Below the pieces are notes generated by a model, which saw only the letters and a list, made by a program, of their open reading frames with translations, was not told the origin of the DNA and did not search any database. From Opisthocomus hoazin (lineage: Eukaryota > Chordata > Aves > Opisthocomiformes > Opisthocomidae): a stretch of 64,000 nt of DNA. The DNA is taken from contig NC_134419.1 in the NCBI RefSeq assembly GCF_030867145.1, forward strand, positions 3,162,001 to 3,226,000, in the 5' to 3' direction. Positions 13,601-25,600 of this stretch are shown here, piece after piece; position 1 is the stretch's first letter; every line of letters starts with the position of its first letter. A program made the position numbers and the translations under genes.

Positions 13601-16600
13601 ACCTAAAGGTGTCAGGCAAGAACTGGACTTTGCTAGTGTACGTCCACCCAGGATGCCAAGTAACACACTTGGTCTACATGCAGCTCTGATCCTAAACCTG
13701 GATTTCTCTGTTCAGAGCTCTACATTTCTTAAGAATATAGATTTCTCAGGGACTCATGGATTTAAGAGCCTTCAGTCCTGTGCCACAGTTTTGCCACTGA
13801 TTTCTGTGGAAACAGGACCAGCTCCTCTACACCAAACATTTCTCATTCAAACCTTACCAAATTCATCTTCATTATACTCCTTTGTGCTTTAAGAACTTTT
13901 TATAGTTTAGTCAAAAGAGAGAGAGAGGTGTACTTTGAGCAAACTCACCACCTGTGTTGGCACAGAAAAACTGCAGAATTTAACACTATCTCTCCATTTT
14001 CTGCCTCTGAATCACTCTTATCAGTTTCACCAAATAGCACAAACTCAGCTATGAAAAGAATCTTCACATTAAAGGAACAAAAACACAGCATCCTCAAAAC
14101 ATCAATGTGGATAAATACTGAATTCCAGATTTTACATACTGGGAAACTACCTTCATCTCAAAATGGTAAGACTACCCTGTTCTTTTCAAGAAGTTGACCT
14201 AAAAGCAACAATTATTTCAGTATCAGTACCCCAGTAGTTCTGGTAGCATAATGCATCATACCAATTTTAGATGTCAAATTCTGCTAATTATATTTGCATA
14301 CAGGAGTATACAATATGGAGTACTTTTAAGTACAAATACGATATACTTTGCAACTCACTTTGTGCTGTTCTTTGGAGAAATTATTTGCAATTTTTAAAGA
14401 AAATTAAAGACTTTGCTAAGGAACCTCTAAGAGACTTTAAAAGTAAACACGCTTCCTCAGAGCACAGGCTATTAAAAAGACAAAGATCAATTAAGCTATC
14501 TAAAAGAAAGTGGGACATCCAATCCCCGATGGAAATTAAAATCCAAGTCCCTCCCCTCCCATAATCTCCCATAATCTCTTCCAGTTAAGGTAACATGTGG
14601 GATCCGGACCTTTGTGGAAACCTATGTTCTCTGCCATCAGAGGTGTGGAGGGAACAGGGTGCTGTTAGAGCAGCAATGATCTCACCTCATCTCACCAGCT
14701 ACAGCCACACTGCGAAATAAAAGACAGCAAGATGCAAGGTGAAGCGTTCAACACCCTATCACCCATACTGTTTAGCTGTTAGCTCATTCCAAGGCTCCGT
14801 TTCAGAAGACAACCACCAGCAGTCTTCAAGAAAGCGTGTACATGGTTCAACAGATTTTTCACTTCAGGCACCACTTTCAAAAAGGAATATGGATGTAACT
14901 GCACTCGATTTGGTTTTCTGGGACCTACACAGTCTACGCCATCCCATAAGGTTTTACAACCTTGCACACTCCATGCCATCACCTGCCCCACAGCTTGTAA
15001 CGTGTTCTTGGTTGGGATGCAGACACATAAAATTATGAATGGCACTGAAAAATATAATTTCTTAAGTCCACACCACCAATATATGAGTTCTAGGGGAAAA
15101 AGCAAGCTACGTGCCATTTAAAGGGGGCACAATCTGCTTGATAGGGTGCTAGGCCTAAGCCTTGTGGAAGTGAAGATACTACCTATGACACCTGGTCCAC
15201 AGAGTCAGAGATCAGTCCCTGGTTACCTTTTACGTAGTGGTATAGACCTAATTTACAAGGCCACCTAAAAATTTCATACTGATCTTTATCCATGAGACTA
15301 GATTTCTAGTGATGAGATAAGCAAAAAGGGTCTAATCACAAGGAATAATCAGCAAAGAAGTGAACAGAGACAAAAAGTTACTGGGACTTCATGGTGAGGG
15401 TTAAATGTTGAGCAACAGATGGGGTTCTCTCAGTCAAACAAGTGGATAACGGGAGTTGATATTAACATTAGAGTCAACTTAAGTCAGTGCTGGAATGTGA
15501 ATATGTAGTTTAGTCTGTTAAATCATTCCAAGTACTATTCCATTCTCTGTAAACTGTTTATTCCAATACTCGCGTGACTTCTAACTTCATCTAAAGCCTG
15601 TATGAGAGATTGAGATTTTTCCTTAAAACTTGACACTGCTGAGATAACTGGTTGTTAGCTCATTCAGTCTCTAAGCTTAATACTTTACAAAACTGCTTGA
15701 AAAATTAAAGACATTTCAAAAAGATCAAAGTCAAAAGGTCTGCTAATGAAGCAACGTGGCTGTTCTCTGAGACACAGAAGAGCATAACATGAGTTTAAAC
15801 AGCAATCCAAGTGTGCTATAACTATTCAGAAAGATACTGTGACAATTTTCTTATACAAAAATGACTCTAACAACCATGTCCTATTCCCCCTTTCTCACTA
15901 TGGCAGTGGTCTTCAAACCATTATCTCACAGAAAGCGCATGGAGCATAGCTTTGCCCTGTTTGTTCACCTTCCATTTTTCTAGCTGTTATTTCAGATGAA
16001 AGAATACCTTTTTTTACAGTTTTGCATTCAGATGGACATTGTTACAACAGGGACATCAAACAATCCAAGCAAGCAGGGAAAATATCTCCAGGATCAATGT
16101 TCTGGTTAAGACGTGAGCAACAGCAAGCAGAAGTCTCACAACACTTCAGGAATCGAATACTGAACTGTTATTCTTGCAGAGAGCATAAGGTGGCGCTGTG
16201 TTCCCTAAATTAGCCATGTCAAATTGCAAGCAGGTATGTAAATTTCAGAAGCTAAAAGATTATTTGCTGTTTGGATTTTAGCATGTCACTTCAAAGCATA
16301 ACAAAAGTTGTCAAATAATAGCTAACGAAACGTAGTGGGAAATGTTTGTATTAGAAATCATAAAGAATTGTTCGGGACTACCTGCTGCTGCCAGTGCTGG
16401 TCACTGCCCAAATAACTCATTCCACTGCTGTTACAGTTTGAGTTATTATTGAATAGTCCACACACTCAGGCGTAATTCAAAACCAAAAGCAATGTTTGTG
16501 AGAGGAATCGTTTCTATGATTAAAGCAAAGAACTTCAGCTCAACGCTTTGTCTCATACAAAACCTGTTCCACAGTCTTGCTAGTTCAGCTGCATGAGGCT

Positions 16601-19600
16601 ACTTCACGGATACGAGTGGGAGCAGATCACTGTTTCTTTCAAGCAAAAAAAATTTTCTCATGTATTTCTTTTGCTACCCACTGCGTGTACAGGTCTTTCA
16701 CTCACTTCAGTAGAGCAGAATGCAAAGGTAAGAATCCTTAGCAGGGATAATTTAGCTACCCAACGCAGAGAGATGATTTTTGAACATGATACACTGCTTT
16801 CTTTTTTTTTGTTATTGTCTTTCAATCTTCACTAAAACCGACACAAAGAACACTTTGCAGAAATTTAATGTCTCCATTAGCCATCTTTTAATGAATTGTG
16901 ATTCAACTACAGTTAAAGCCCAACAGGTCAGCATGTTGTTTATGCACATCTGTAGCACTTCCACAACGGTCTATTTTTTTTTCCCCCATATTTATTTATC
17001 TGGCTTTGAACATGCCACAAAACTCCACTGACAAAAAGAAAACACATGGAAGAATGTACTATGAATACATTCCATGTTCTCTAAGGGTTTTTAAGTTGAG
17101 ACATTCATCATGTTTTGACTTCCACTGTTTTCTTCTGTCAGAAATGTAAAGCTGGCATGGGTCCAACTTCACAATGGCAATATTTTCTTACTGTCACTTA
17201 CAAAGAAAGGTGAACGGCAGAAAAAAAAATCCTGAATATAAGATAAATAAGAATTTTTGGGTGCTAGATTCTGATCCGCACTGCAAATGAACCACTGTGT
17301 ATTTATTCATTAGTTATGACAGTTTGCATTGTGCCCTTACTAGCGAGGGTTGAAAAAAATTTGTAGTTCTACTTACACCTTTTCATGTTTACTGATTTTG
17401 TATGTTTACAGTTTTTGTATGATGCTAATCAGTAGTAATCAATATCAATCAAAGTAGCTGCTTTTTTTTAAGTCAGTTCTTACTTGCTTGTACAAAGAAA
17501 GAGGAATCCAATAATGAGAAACTGTGCGATGGTTTTATATACTACACATCATTTTTGAACAAGGTGAAATTGCAGGTTAAATTGCATGGAGGTCCAGATA
17601 CCTAAACAGACTGCAAAAAATTCCTCTGAGATTATGTTTTTAAATTTTAATATAGAACAAATGTCACTGTATAGCAATGTCGAAGATATAAAGGACTTCA
17701 GAGTTCAATAACAAATACAGAGTTGTTATTTGAAACAAAAATGTAACTCCTGAGAACAATCAGTTCAGTTTTCTAGCAGCAGTTATACTATGTGGTCATA
17801 ACCATTTTTTCCCTTTTATACAGGAGTCTCAAGGTGCACATTTTTAATGTATCCTAGCAGTTTCCTGTTAATGTTTTATATTTCTACAGCTATTATTTTC
17901 TGTTGAAAGAAAACTAGTAAAGGTTCAGTCAAGACAGGGAAAACAAAGGAAAAAGATCAATATTAACACTCTACAAATATTGACTTAGCAAAGTGACTTT
18001 GTTGTCTTTCTCCCACGGGAATTTATATTGAATGAGTGATTTATTTAAAAGAAAATACTGATAGAACATATTATTCTAACTAAAAATCAATATTTTCAGG
18101 CTACAGCATATATTTACAAATTAATGCCCAACAAGCTGAATACGCTCATGGATCTGTTATTTATTTCCAATTACCTTTCATATAAAGGTTTATGATACAC
18201 AACCTTTCAGACTACTTAAGCATTTAAAGTTCTCACCAACCTAATAAATTATTAAATTTTAAATTTCTCAAAAAGTCATTAAACGTTTTATCCAACAGTG
18301 GTTTCATTTATAAAAAACACACTTTGTTCTATTAAACCTTCACACCTGAAAAATTATTTTCAATAATTAGATGTCAGCAAAACCAAAAGTATATAAAAAT
18401 GTTAATAATAATATGTATCAAGAAACCTCTCAGTTGTTTATAGCTGCCCTTGACAAACTATTAATAAAACATATGCTAAAAATCAGAGAAAAACGGTTTC
18501 TTATTTAAAATGCAATAACATATGTGCCTAGAGGAAAACAGCATAATTTCAAAGGGACTAGCTTACGTGATACCTTCACTGTGTCTGGCTCAATTAGCTT
18601 TGCATTTCTGTTGCTACTGGCACCCATGCTGATCGTGGTAGAAATGGATGCTTTGCAACTTTGAGCTGATGAGGGTCTTGAAGGAGTTTTGCTATCACCT
18701 ATAAACATAGATATTTAGTTACAAACACATTATTTCAACCCACTCCTAGTGCTATTTATCACAAAGCCTCACATTTATCGGCACACAGAGAAAAACTAAA
18801 TGACAAGAACATCAATCAGATAAGCTGACTTCCATTATAATTATATAAAATTTAATAATTCATTAGCCAAACATCTTTACTTCCCTAGTGTACATCCCAG
18901 GTGAATGGGCATAGGAATAGCAGAACCTTGGAATCCAAATCTGCCTGAAGGACAAGAAATTCTTACCACATGATTCCATTTAACTTGCAATCAAGGTAAA
19001 TCTGTCCTAAGTAAGTAGGTTTAACCTGCTTCTAATTTAAAGTTATTTCTTTTCAGGACAGTGTAATTTCCCTGCCAGACAGCACATCACTTACGTACAG
19101 CTGCCCAATGCAGTTACTTGCAAGCCTTTACTTTCTGGTTCCTTATGTTGGGGCAGTTCTGCTAGCACAATTGTTGATTTAGGTACATAAACTCATTCTT
19201 CATCAGTGTTTTGTCATCTTTGCACCTCTTCAGTATTGCCAAGAATCGAAGCAACTTAAAGTAAACAGTGCACACTACTACATGCGAATATTTCAACATG
19301 TACCTTTGCAGTCTGTTAGCCTGTCGTCTTTTTCCAGTTTGGGAAGGTTATTAAGTATCTTTGTAAATTCAAGAAGAACATAAAACTCTCATCTTGATTG
19401 TGCTTGAAAAGTAGCCTCAATAATTGAAACAAACAGACTGCTTATTGATAAATGTTTAAGGTTTCATCTCTGATCTGGGAAGGAAATAAATAACTTGCTG
19501 TGTTGCAACATCTGAGAATTCATTTTCTCTCCTCCCTCTGGAGTCTGGCACATGAGAGTCAATGAAGTTCACCCTTAAGAATTTGAGAGCTTCAGATCAC

Positions 19601-22600
19601 AGATGCAGCCAAAGTCCATTTGAACAGAGGGGTCAGATATTCTACCACAACATTTACACGATTGCCACAGTAGCAATTTGTATTAGTCAATAACACCCTC
19701 ACCAACCTGAGAAAAATTAAACAAATACTCAACTGTTCATTGATCCAGAGCACAAACTCCAACAGAATGAAAACTCATTCATTTACATGAAATATAAATA
19801 CCTTTTTTTGGTGCTAGTTTGTGATCAGTTTTCCTTGAGATTCTTGGTGATGGTTTTGACACCGGCAGCGTGATCCCTTCAGATGAGGTTTCAGCTTGAC
19901 TTCCAAACTGCTGTTGCTTCAACCGACCATCAACTTCCAGTTTCTCTCGTGCAGTCTTGCAGCACTGCTCACTGGTTGTCATGTACAAGTCACAAAACTT
20001 CAGAGAAAGAAAAGCAATCTGGTAAGTGAAACATTCTCACAGTTTTAAGGATTAGACTGTAACATTAGTAAGGAAACGACAGGTCACTAGATGTAATGCA
20101 TTTTCTCTTAAAGCACAATATTAATTTTAATTTTCATGAATCAGAGCACCACTCAAGTGACATAGTAAAATGAAGCCATGATTCAACAAGGAGGTCCAAT
20201 ACTGAATAAAAATTAAGTGCGACTTTCAACTCAAGAGGTGATTTAATTTCTTTCTAGATATTTGCAGACTGATTTTTCTTTAACGTATAATTTTTAATAG
20301 GGGGTTACTTTTCTCCTATGAAACTATATTTATGTACAAAGCTTTGTGGACTTTGTGGTTCAAAACTTAGTCATTACTTAGAGATTATGTCAAAAAACCT
20401 GTAAGATGTTGCATCTTGAAAACTAGATGTTCAACATATACAATAATGTCCCCCACATAAGAAATTATGAAATGTCACAGCCATAGCAGCTCTCGCTGAT
20501 TAGCCAAGTTTGCTGTCAACTGTCATCTTCATCCTGCCATTCCTTCAGCTCTTACCTTCACACATGCTGTCAGGCTTTGTGCTTACTACTAGGCTCTGCC
20601 TCATACATGAAGTTCACTTGCAGCAAGTGACCTTTTCAAGGATAATAGCCAGCTAAAGTGAGTGAAACAGGAATATGCACCAGCCCATGTTCCACTATGT
20701 AGGCAGCTGAGAGGGGCCTGGGGTGAGGTCGTCAACAGACCAACGCATGGGGGTGGTATGCATTGTATGTGACAATGCTAATACTGCCAATAACACCAAG
20801 CCAGTAACAGAGGAACAAATAATATCACCCTGTGTGCCATACCTTGTTGTAGTCAAGTTTGCCACTGCAGTTAAAATCAGCTTGCTCAGTAATGGCACTC
20901 ACTTCATCCCGAGTCATTTTTTCGCCTCTCTGCAATAAAAAGCAGCTCATTTCAGGCTCTTAATCAAGACTGCTGTTCACCTACAGCACACATTTAATAA
21001 AAACAGAAAGAAATATTCTTTTTAATAACCTTCCAGGGGGTCTTATCTTGCAATACATTTACATGGATTTTGATTTCAATCATCAAAATAGAGGTAAAAA
21101 ATTACATCCCTACAATGCTACTAAATACTGAAGAGATTAACTGCATCAGTTCATGCAGTTTTGTGGTGTCTTCTGGAAACCTACTGTGAATTACAACAAT
21201 TTCAGGAAATCTTCCAGAAACTGGGGAATCCCAGCTTTCAGTCATTCTTACTTGTACTGTAGCATACTAACAACCAAGAACTAACTTCATAATAGTTAGT
21301 TTCACTTCTTTACTTGAGCTATCCTATCTTACCTACAACGGGCCAGTCTACATCTGCAATGTAGTGCCCTAGAAGGGTTACTCCAGGCATGAATTTGCCT
21401 TGCACCTATCTCTACTTGGCATCTGTAGTGTGAAGCCAAAGCAATTTCTCTCCTTTTGGAAGTAAGTCTGAACGTGCACACCAGAACGCCATCTTGAGTG
21501 CCCCACCTGCAATGTGGACACAAGGAACATCTCTCAGGAAGAAAGCATGTCTTCCACAAGGTCCTTCCACAATTTCCTCTACACAGGTGCAGAGGGCTGT
21601 TAGCAGTGACACAGCAATACGTGATAGCTGTGCAGAAATCCACTTCACATCACTTCTCAGCTACAGATGCACAGTGTAAACTTGGGACTGAAAACAGAGG
21701 CGAATTTTATCGTTGGTAAACACGTGATGTGGACATATGGTCCCAGAGCCATAACGGATTGCAACAAATCAGGTCCTGATCCTCCCTTCTTTGAACAGCA
21801 CCAGTTGCTCCTGCAGGCACATCTAGTAACTTCTTCAGTCTGGGTCTATATAAAGCAATGCCCTGACTTCAGGTAACAATACAGAGTTTATAGCTCTTCA
21901 TGGCATAACTACTGTAGCACTCAACATCTGTTATTTCTGTCTTCCGTTATATAAAGAGTATTTCCTAACCATTGCAACCATATCTTTATGTTCATGAAAA
22001 ATGAGGACTGAAGGCTCTGCCACAATGTTTGAAGTAAACAAATAATTTTTATTGGGTCAACCACAACAAATACAGTATGTAAATTGTTCCTTCCACCCCC
22101 CTTTGCTCTCCTCTACATTTCCTTCAAATTGTTTTATTCTCACTTTTGAGCACTCCACTAGAATTCTGCTACTAATCCATCTTCAATTGTTACTGTTCCC
22201 TAGTGTTTGTGCTGTGCAAGATGATTGGCTTCTACAACGAAGGGTTTCTTTTGGTTTACAGAGCAAAATACCTGGCAGAACAAAGAAAGAATATCACTGT
22301 AATCATCTGTGATGTACATCTGTGTAGTCTAAAGTCAGGGCATCAGCTCTGCACTGACCTGGAAGACTGTTTGCTTGCTTTGCAGATCCTCAGAGGACCT
22401 AGATTTTAATCTTGTCAACATTCATCATTCTAACATACTCTTGCTGTGTTCTTTGAAGTTTCTGCTCCTACAGTCTCATAATATCATCAAAATCACAGCT
22501 GCTATTTTAAAAAAATTATTTTCTGTCCTTTCAGATAATACAATCAAGCCTAAAAATATGGTGACAGTTCAGCAGCTAAATAAGAAGTTCCAGATATTTT

Positions 22601-25600
22601 AAAATGTCATTATTTTAAGCCATATTAATGACAGGTATAGGTAAGCCTTACGATACTTGCATGCTTTGGGCTGATAATGCGTAATCTCTAACAAAAGTAT
22701 TGACCTGCCCTAGCACACCTTATCTTAAGACCCCACTGAACTAAATATAAGATCCAGTGAAGTCACTGGCGTGACAGAACATCATAGCTGTGATAAAACT
22801 AAAACACTGACCTTCATATTTTTTGTATAACTTGGATAAATGTTATTTTTTAATTTTGTATCTGGACACACATAGACAACTTGTGAGGGGAGAACAGCAA
22901 AGGTAGATCATTAATTCTCCTGGTAAAAGTTCATAACCCCAAAAAGCTGCAGGGGGGGCTGTGTAGAGAATAGAGGGATTTGCACTAACTGAACCAAGGG
23001 AGAGACATGTGCTTCCCTTTCATTTGCTTCACTGAAGTATTGATAGTGTTTCAACAACACATTCTGTGAAAGCATTAAAAATATTTTCTCTGCCAGCTTC
23101 CACCTTCAAGGTGCAATTGCTAAAAAGGACAGACAGGTTATGAACTGCAAGACTAAGGGGGAAAAAGTATAAGAAAGATCATTGACAACCACAGAAAATT
23201 GGACATAAGACTGCAAAAAAACCCCCAAAAAACCCAACCCAATAAATCATGAATCAGTTATCATTTCTTTTGACCAGGAATATGCATTTACACATTCAGA
23301 ACAGTTTTAGCGTTTAAATTCCAAAATCACTACTAACAGTTAAAGATGGATAATTAAGTTTCTACTGATACCTACCGTTGTAAGAATTTTATAAAGTTCA
23401 TCATGTAAAATATAGCCAGTGTTATGTGTGTCTATTTTTCCAAATGCTTCAAGCAGTTCAGTTTTTGTAGCTGGTTTTTCTTCTTTTAAAATAGCACAAA
23501 AATCATCAAAATTCAGCGTAGTCGTTTGTGAAGTCCAGTATTTATTAACTGTCTTCTGAGATGGATTTCTTCCAGCCTGTTGAAGTACTGAACAATAAAA
23601 CACAATATTAACTATATATTCCAGCTGTCAGTAAAGGAATTTTCTCAAAACATCCTTTAATCACTTTCCATGTTCAGACTTTTTTTTTTAAAGCCCAATC
23701 AATCCAAGGGAAAAGCAGGTCTGAAGGACAGTTTTGCTTACAGTCTCAATCCTGTGCTCTGCTGATGCAGACTGACTGTGACCTTCCCTGGCCTGGAATT
23801 CTGTGATTTGTACCAGAGAGGCTCAAGCAGCCTGAGGAGCAGATGAGCTCACTCGCATACTCTTTTGAAAGGAGTCATGAAATGGACAGTGCCTGGCATC
23901 CTAGGTCATCCCTCCCGAACTATGATCCAGCAGAGATGACATATGCCACACTGCTGAGGATCACACCCACTTTCTTCTACAGAAAAGGGAAGAAACCAGA
24001 GAGCAGTCTGTAACCTTTTATAACACAGCAGTATCACAGGAATTATTTTGCTTACAGGCTCTGATCTGCAGCTTCCCCTTGCTCATGTGCACTGTTCTAC
24101 TGAACTCAATGGGATGACTTCCTTAAAGAAAGTTACTGGGTTCAAACCATTAATTAAGCAAAATATCCCTCAATTCAAAGACAGCCTCCTCAAGTGACAA
24201 GTGTAAAATTCAGCCCAGTGTCTATATCCCTTGCCTTAACATCAAGAGCCTATTATTTGTAAGCTTGCACATTACTGGATCCTGTTTCTACTGAAATCCA
24301 CATAAGTCTTTCCACTTACTTTGCCAAGACTGAGATCTAGTGTAGAATTTATCTTAAACAATATTTTATATCACATCTATACATTTGAACTTATCACTTC
24401 AAATTACACAACACGAATTTCAAATGTAAAGGGAATACCTGACACCAACAGACATACATGAAGTCCAACAGCCAATACCATACATGCAAGCAGTCCCACT
24501 GCTCCTACACCTGGCATTCTTCAAAATGAATTTGCCGGATCTAGTTAGCCTCTTAAAAATCTTTACTGAAAAACATCCTTTCATCAGTTTCCAGTGTGAA
24601 GAAGGTATTACGTTAAATTGAAATTAAAATCAAATGCACACTATCTGAAACTGGAGGGATGCTTTTATGTCTTCCCATATAATCAAGTTTTTTAGGGAGA
24701 CACAAGAGATCCTTCACCTCTACCTAAACTGGCAGTATGATTTTTAGCCAGCTGACCAACGGCCAAGCCTGTACCAGCTAAGAGCAGTTAGTAGCATCTG
24801 TGAAATGAGGCGGTGGCATTGTTACAACGCTCAGCAGGCAGCTGTGTCACCATAAAAACAAACAAACAAAACCAGACACCTTTGCTGCTAATCTCCAATT
24901 GAATGCCAAGGACTAAATAAAGATCTCTGCCCTGTCACCTCTACAAGCGGAGTCAGGAGAACACAGCAAAGCTTATGTCTTTATCCGTGCAACGCTTGGG
25001 CACATAGCAATTGTTGAAGGATTTCAATGTCAAGGTCAGCCAAGGGAGGGTAGTTACCCTGTGTATTTGTGTGGAGAGCAGAGCTCCCTGGAACGTCAAT
25101 ATAGCGCAGTATTCACTTACATTTAGCAAGGTATCCTTCAAATATGCGACCAGTCTGTATTTTTATATATCTGGGGAGATCAGCACTTGCCATACCCTAC
25201 ATGCCTCCCAAGTTTGTATTTTTGAAAGTTCAGTTAGACTGTACCTTTTATTTATACTTCTTTAGAGACTGATTCTGCTAAATACCTCAAGTAATATTAC
25301 ACCACAGGACATGAAGCTACTATCTGTAAGTAAAACTCCTATGAGTAAAATTTCACAGGGCCAATCTCTAAGTGAATATTTCACGATTTCAAATATTAGC
25401 CATACGCCATGTAGCAAGAGACGCTGAAGCACTGGCACCACTCATTTGACAGATGCCAGAATTTACTTAAGATGCAATGGAAGTCCATAATCGCTCTCCA
25501 TACTTAGAAATATTTTAAAATAAATTCTTAAATATCTCTGAAAAGACTGGGAGCCTGAGCCACTAACTGCGCTTTCTGAGTTGACCTTGAAACCAAAACG

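Larger units (their letters stand above)
18699..23375 (-). other. EFCAB7 introns 3, 4 and 5
   Basis: Intron 5 is 18699-19801, intron 4 is 19998-20842 and intron 3 is 20930-23375. Intron 3 includes a stretch near 21330-21720 that is less AT-rich than its surroundings and open on both strands, possibly an old interspersed repeat. The rest is plain. Confidence 0.5.

Noticed and set aside
14779..15117. 112-codon minus-strand open frame in EFCAB7 intron 6
   Set aside because: No domain or family resemblance, and exons 6 and 7 join in frame without it.
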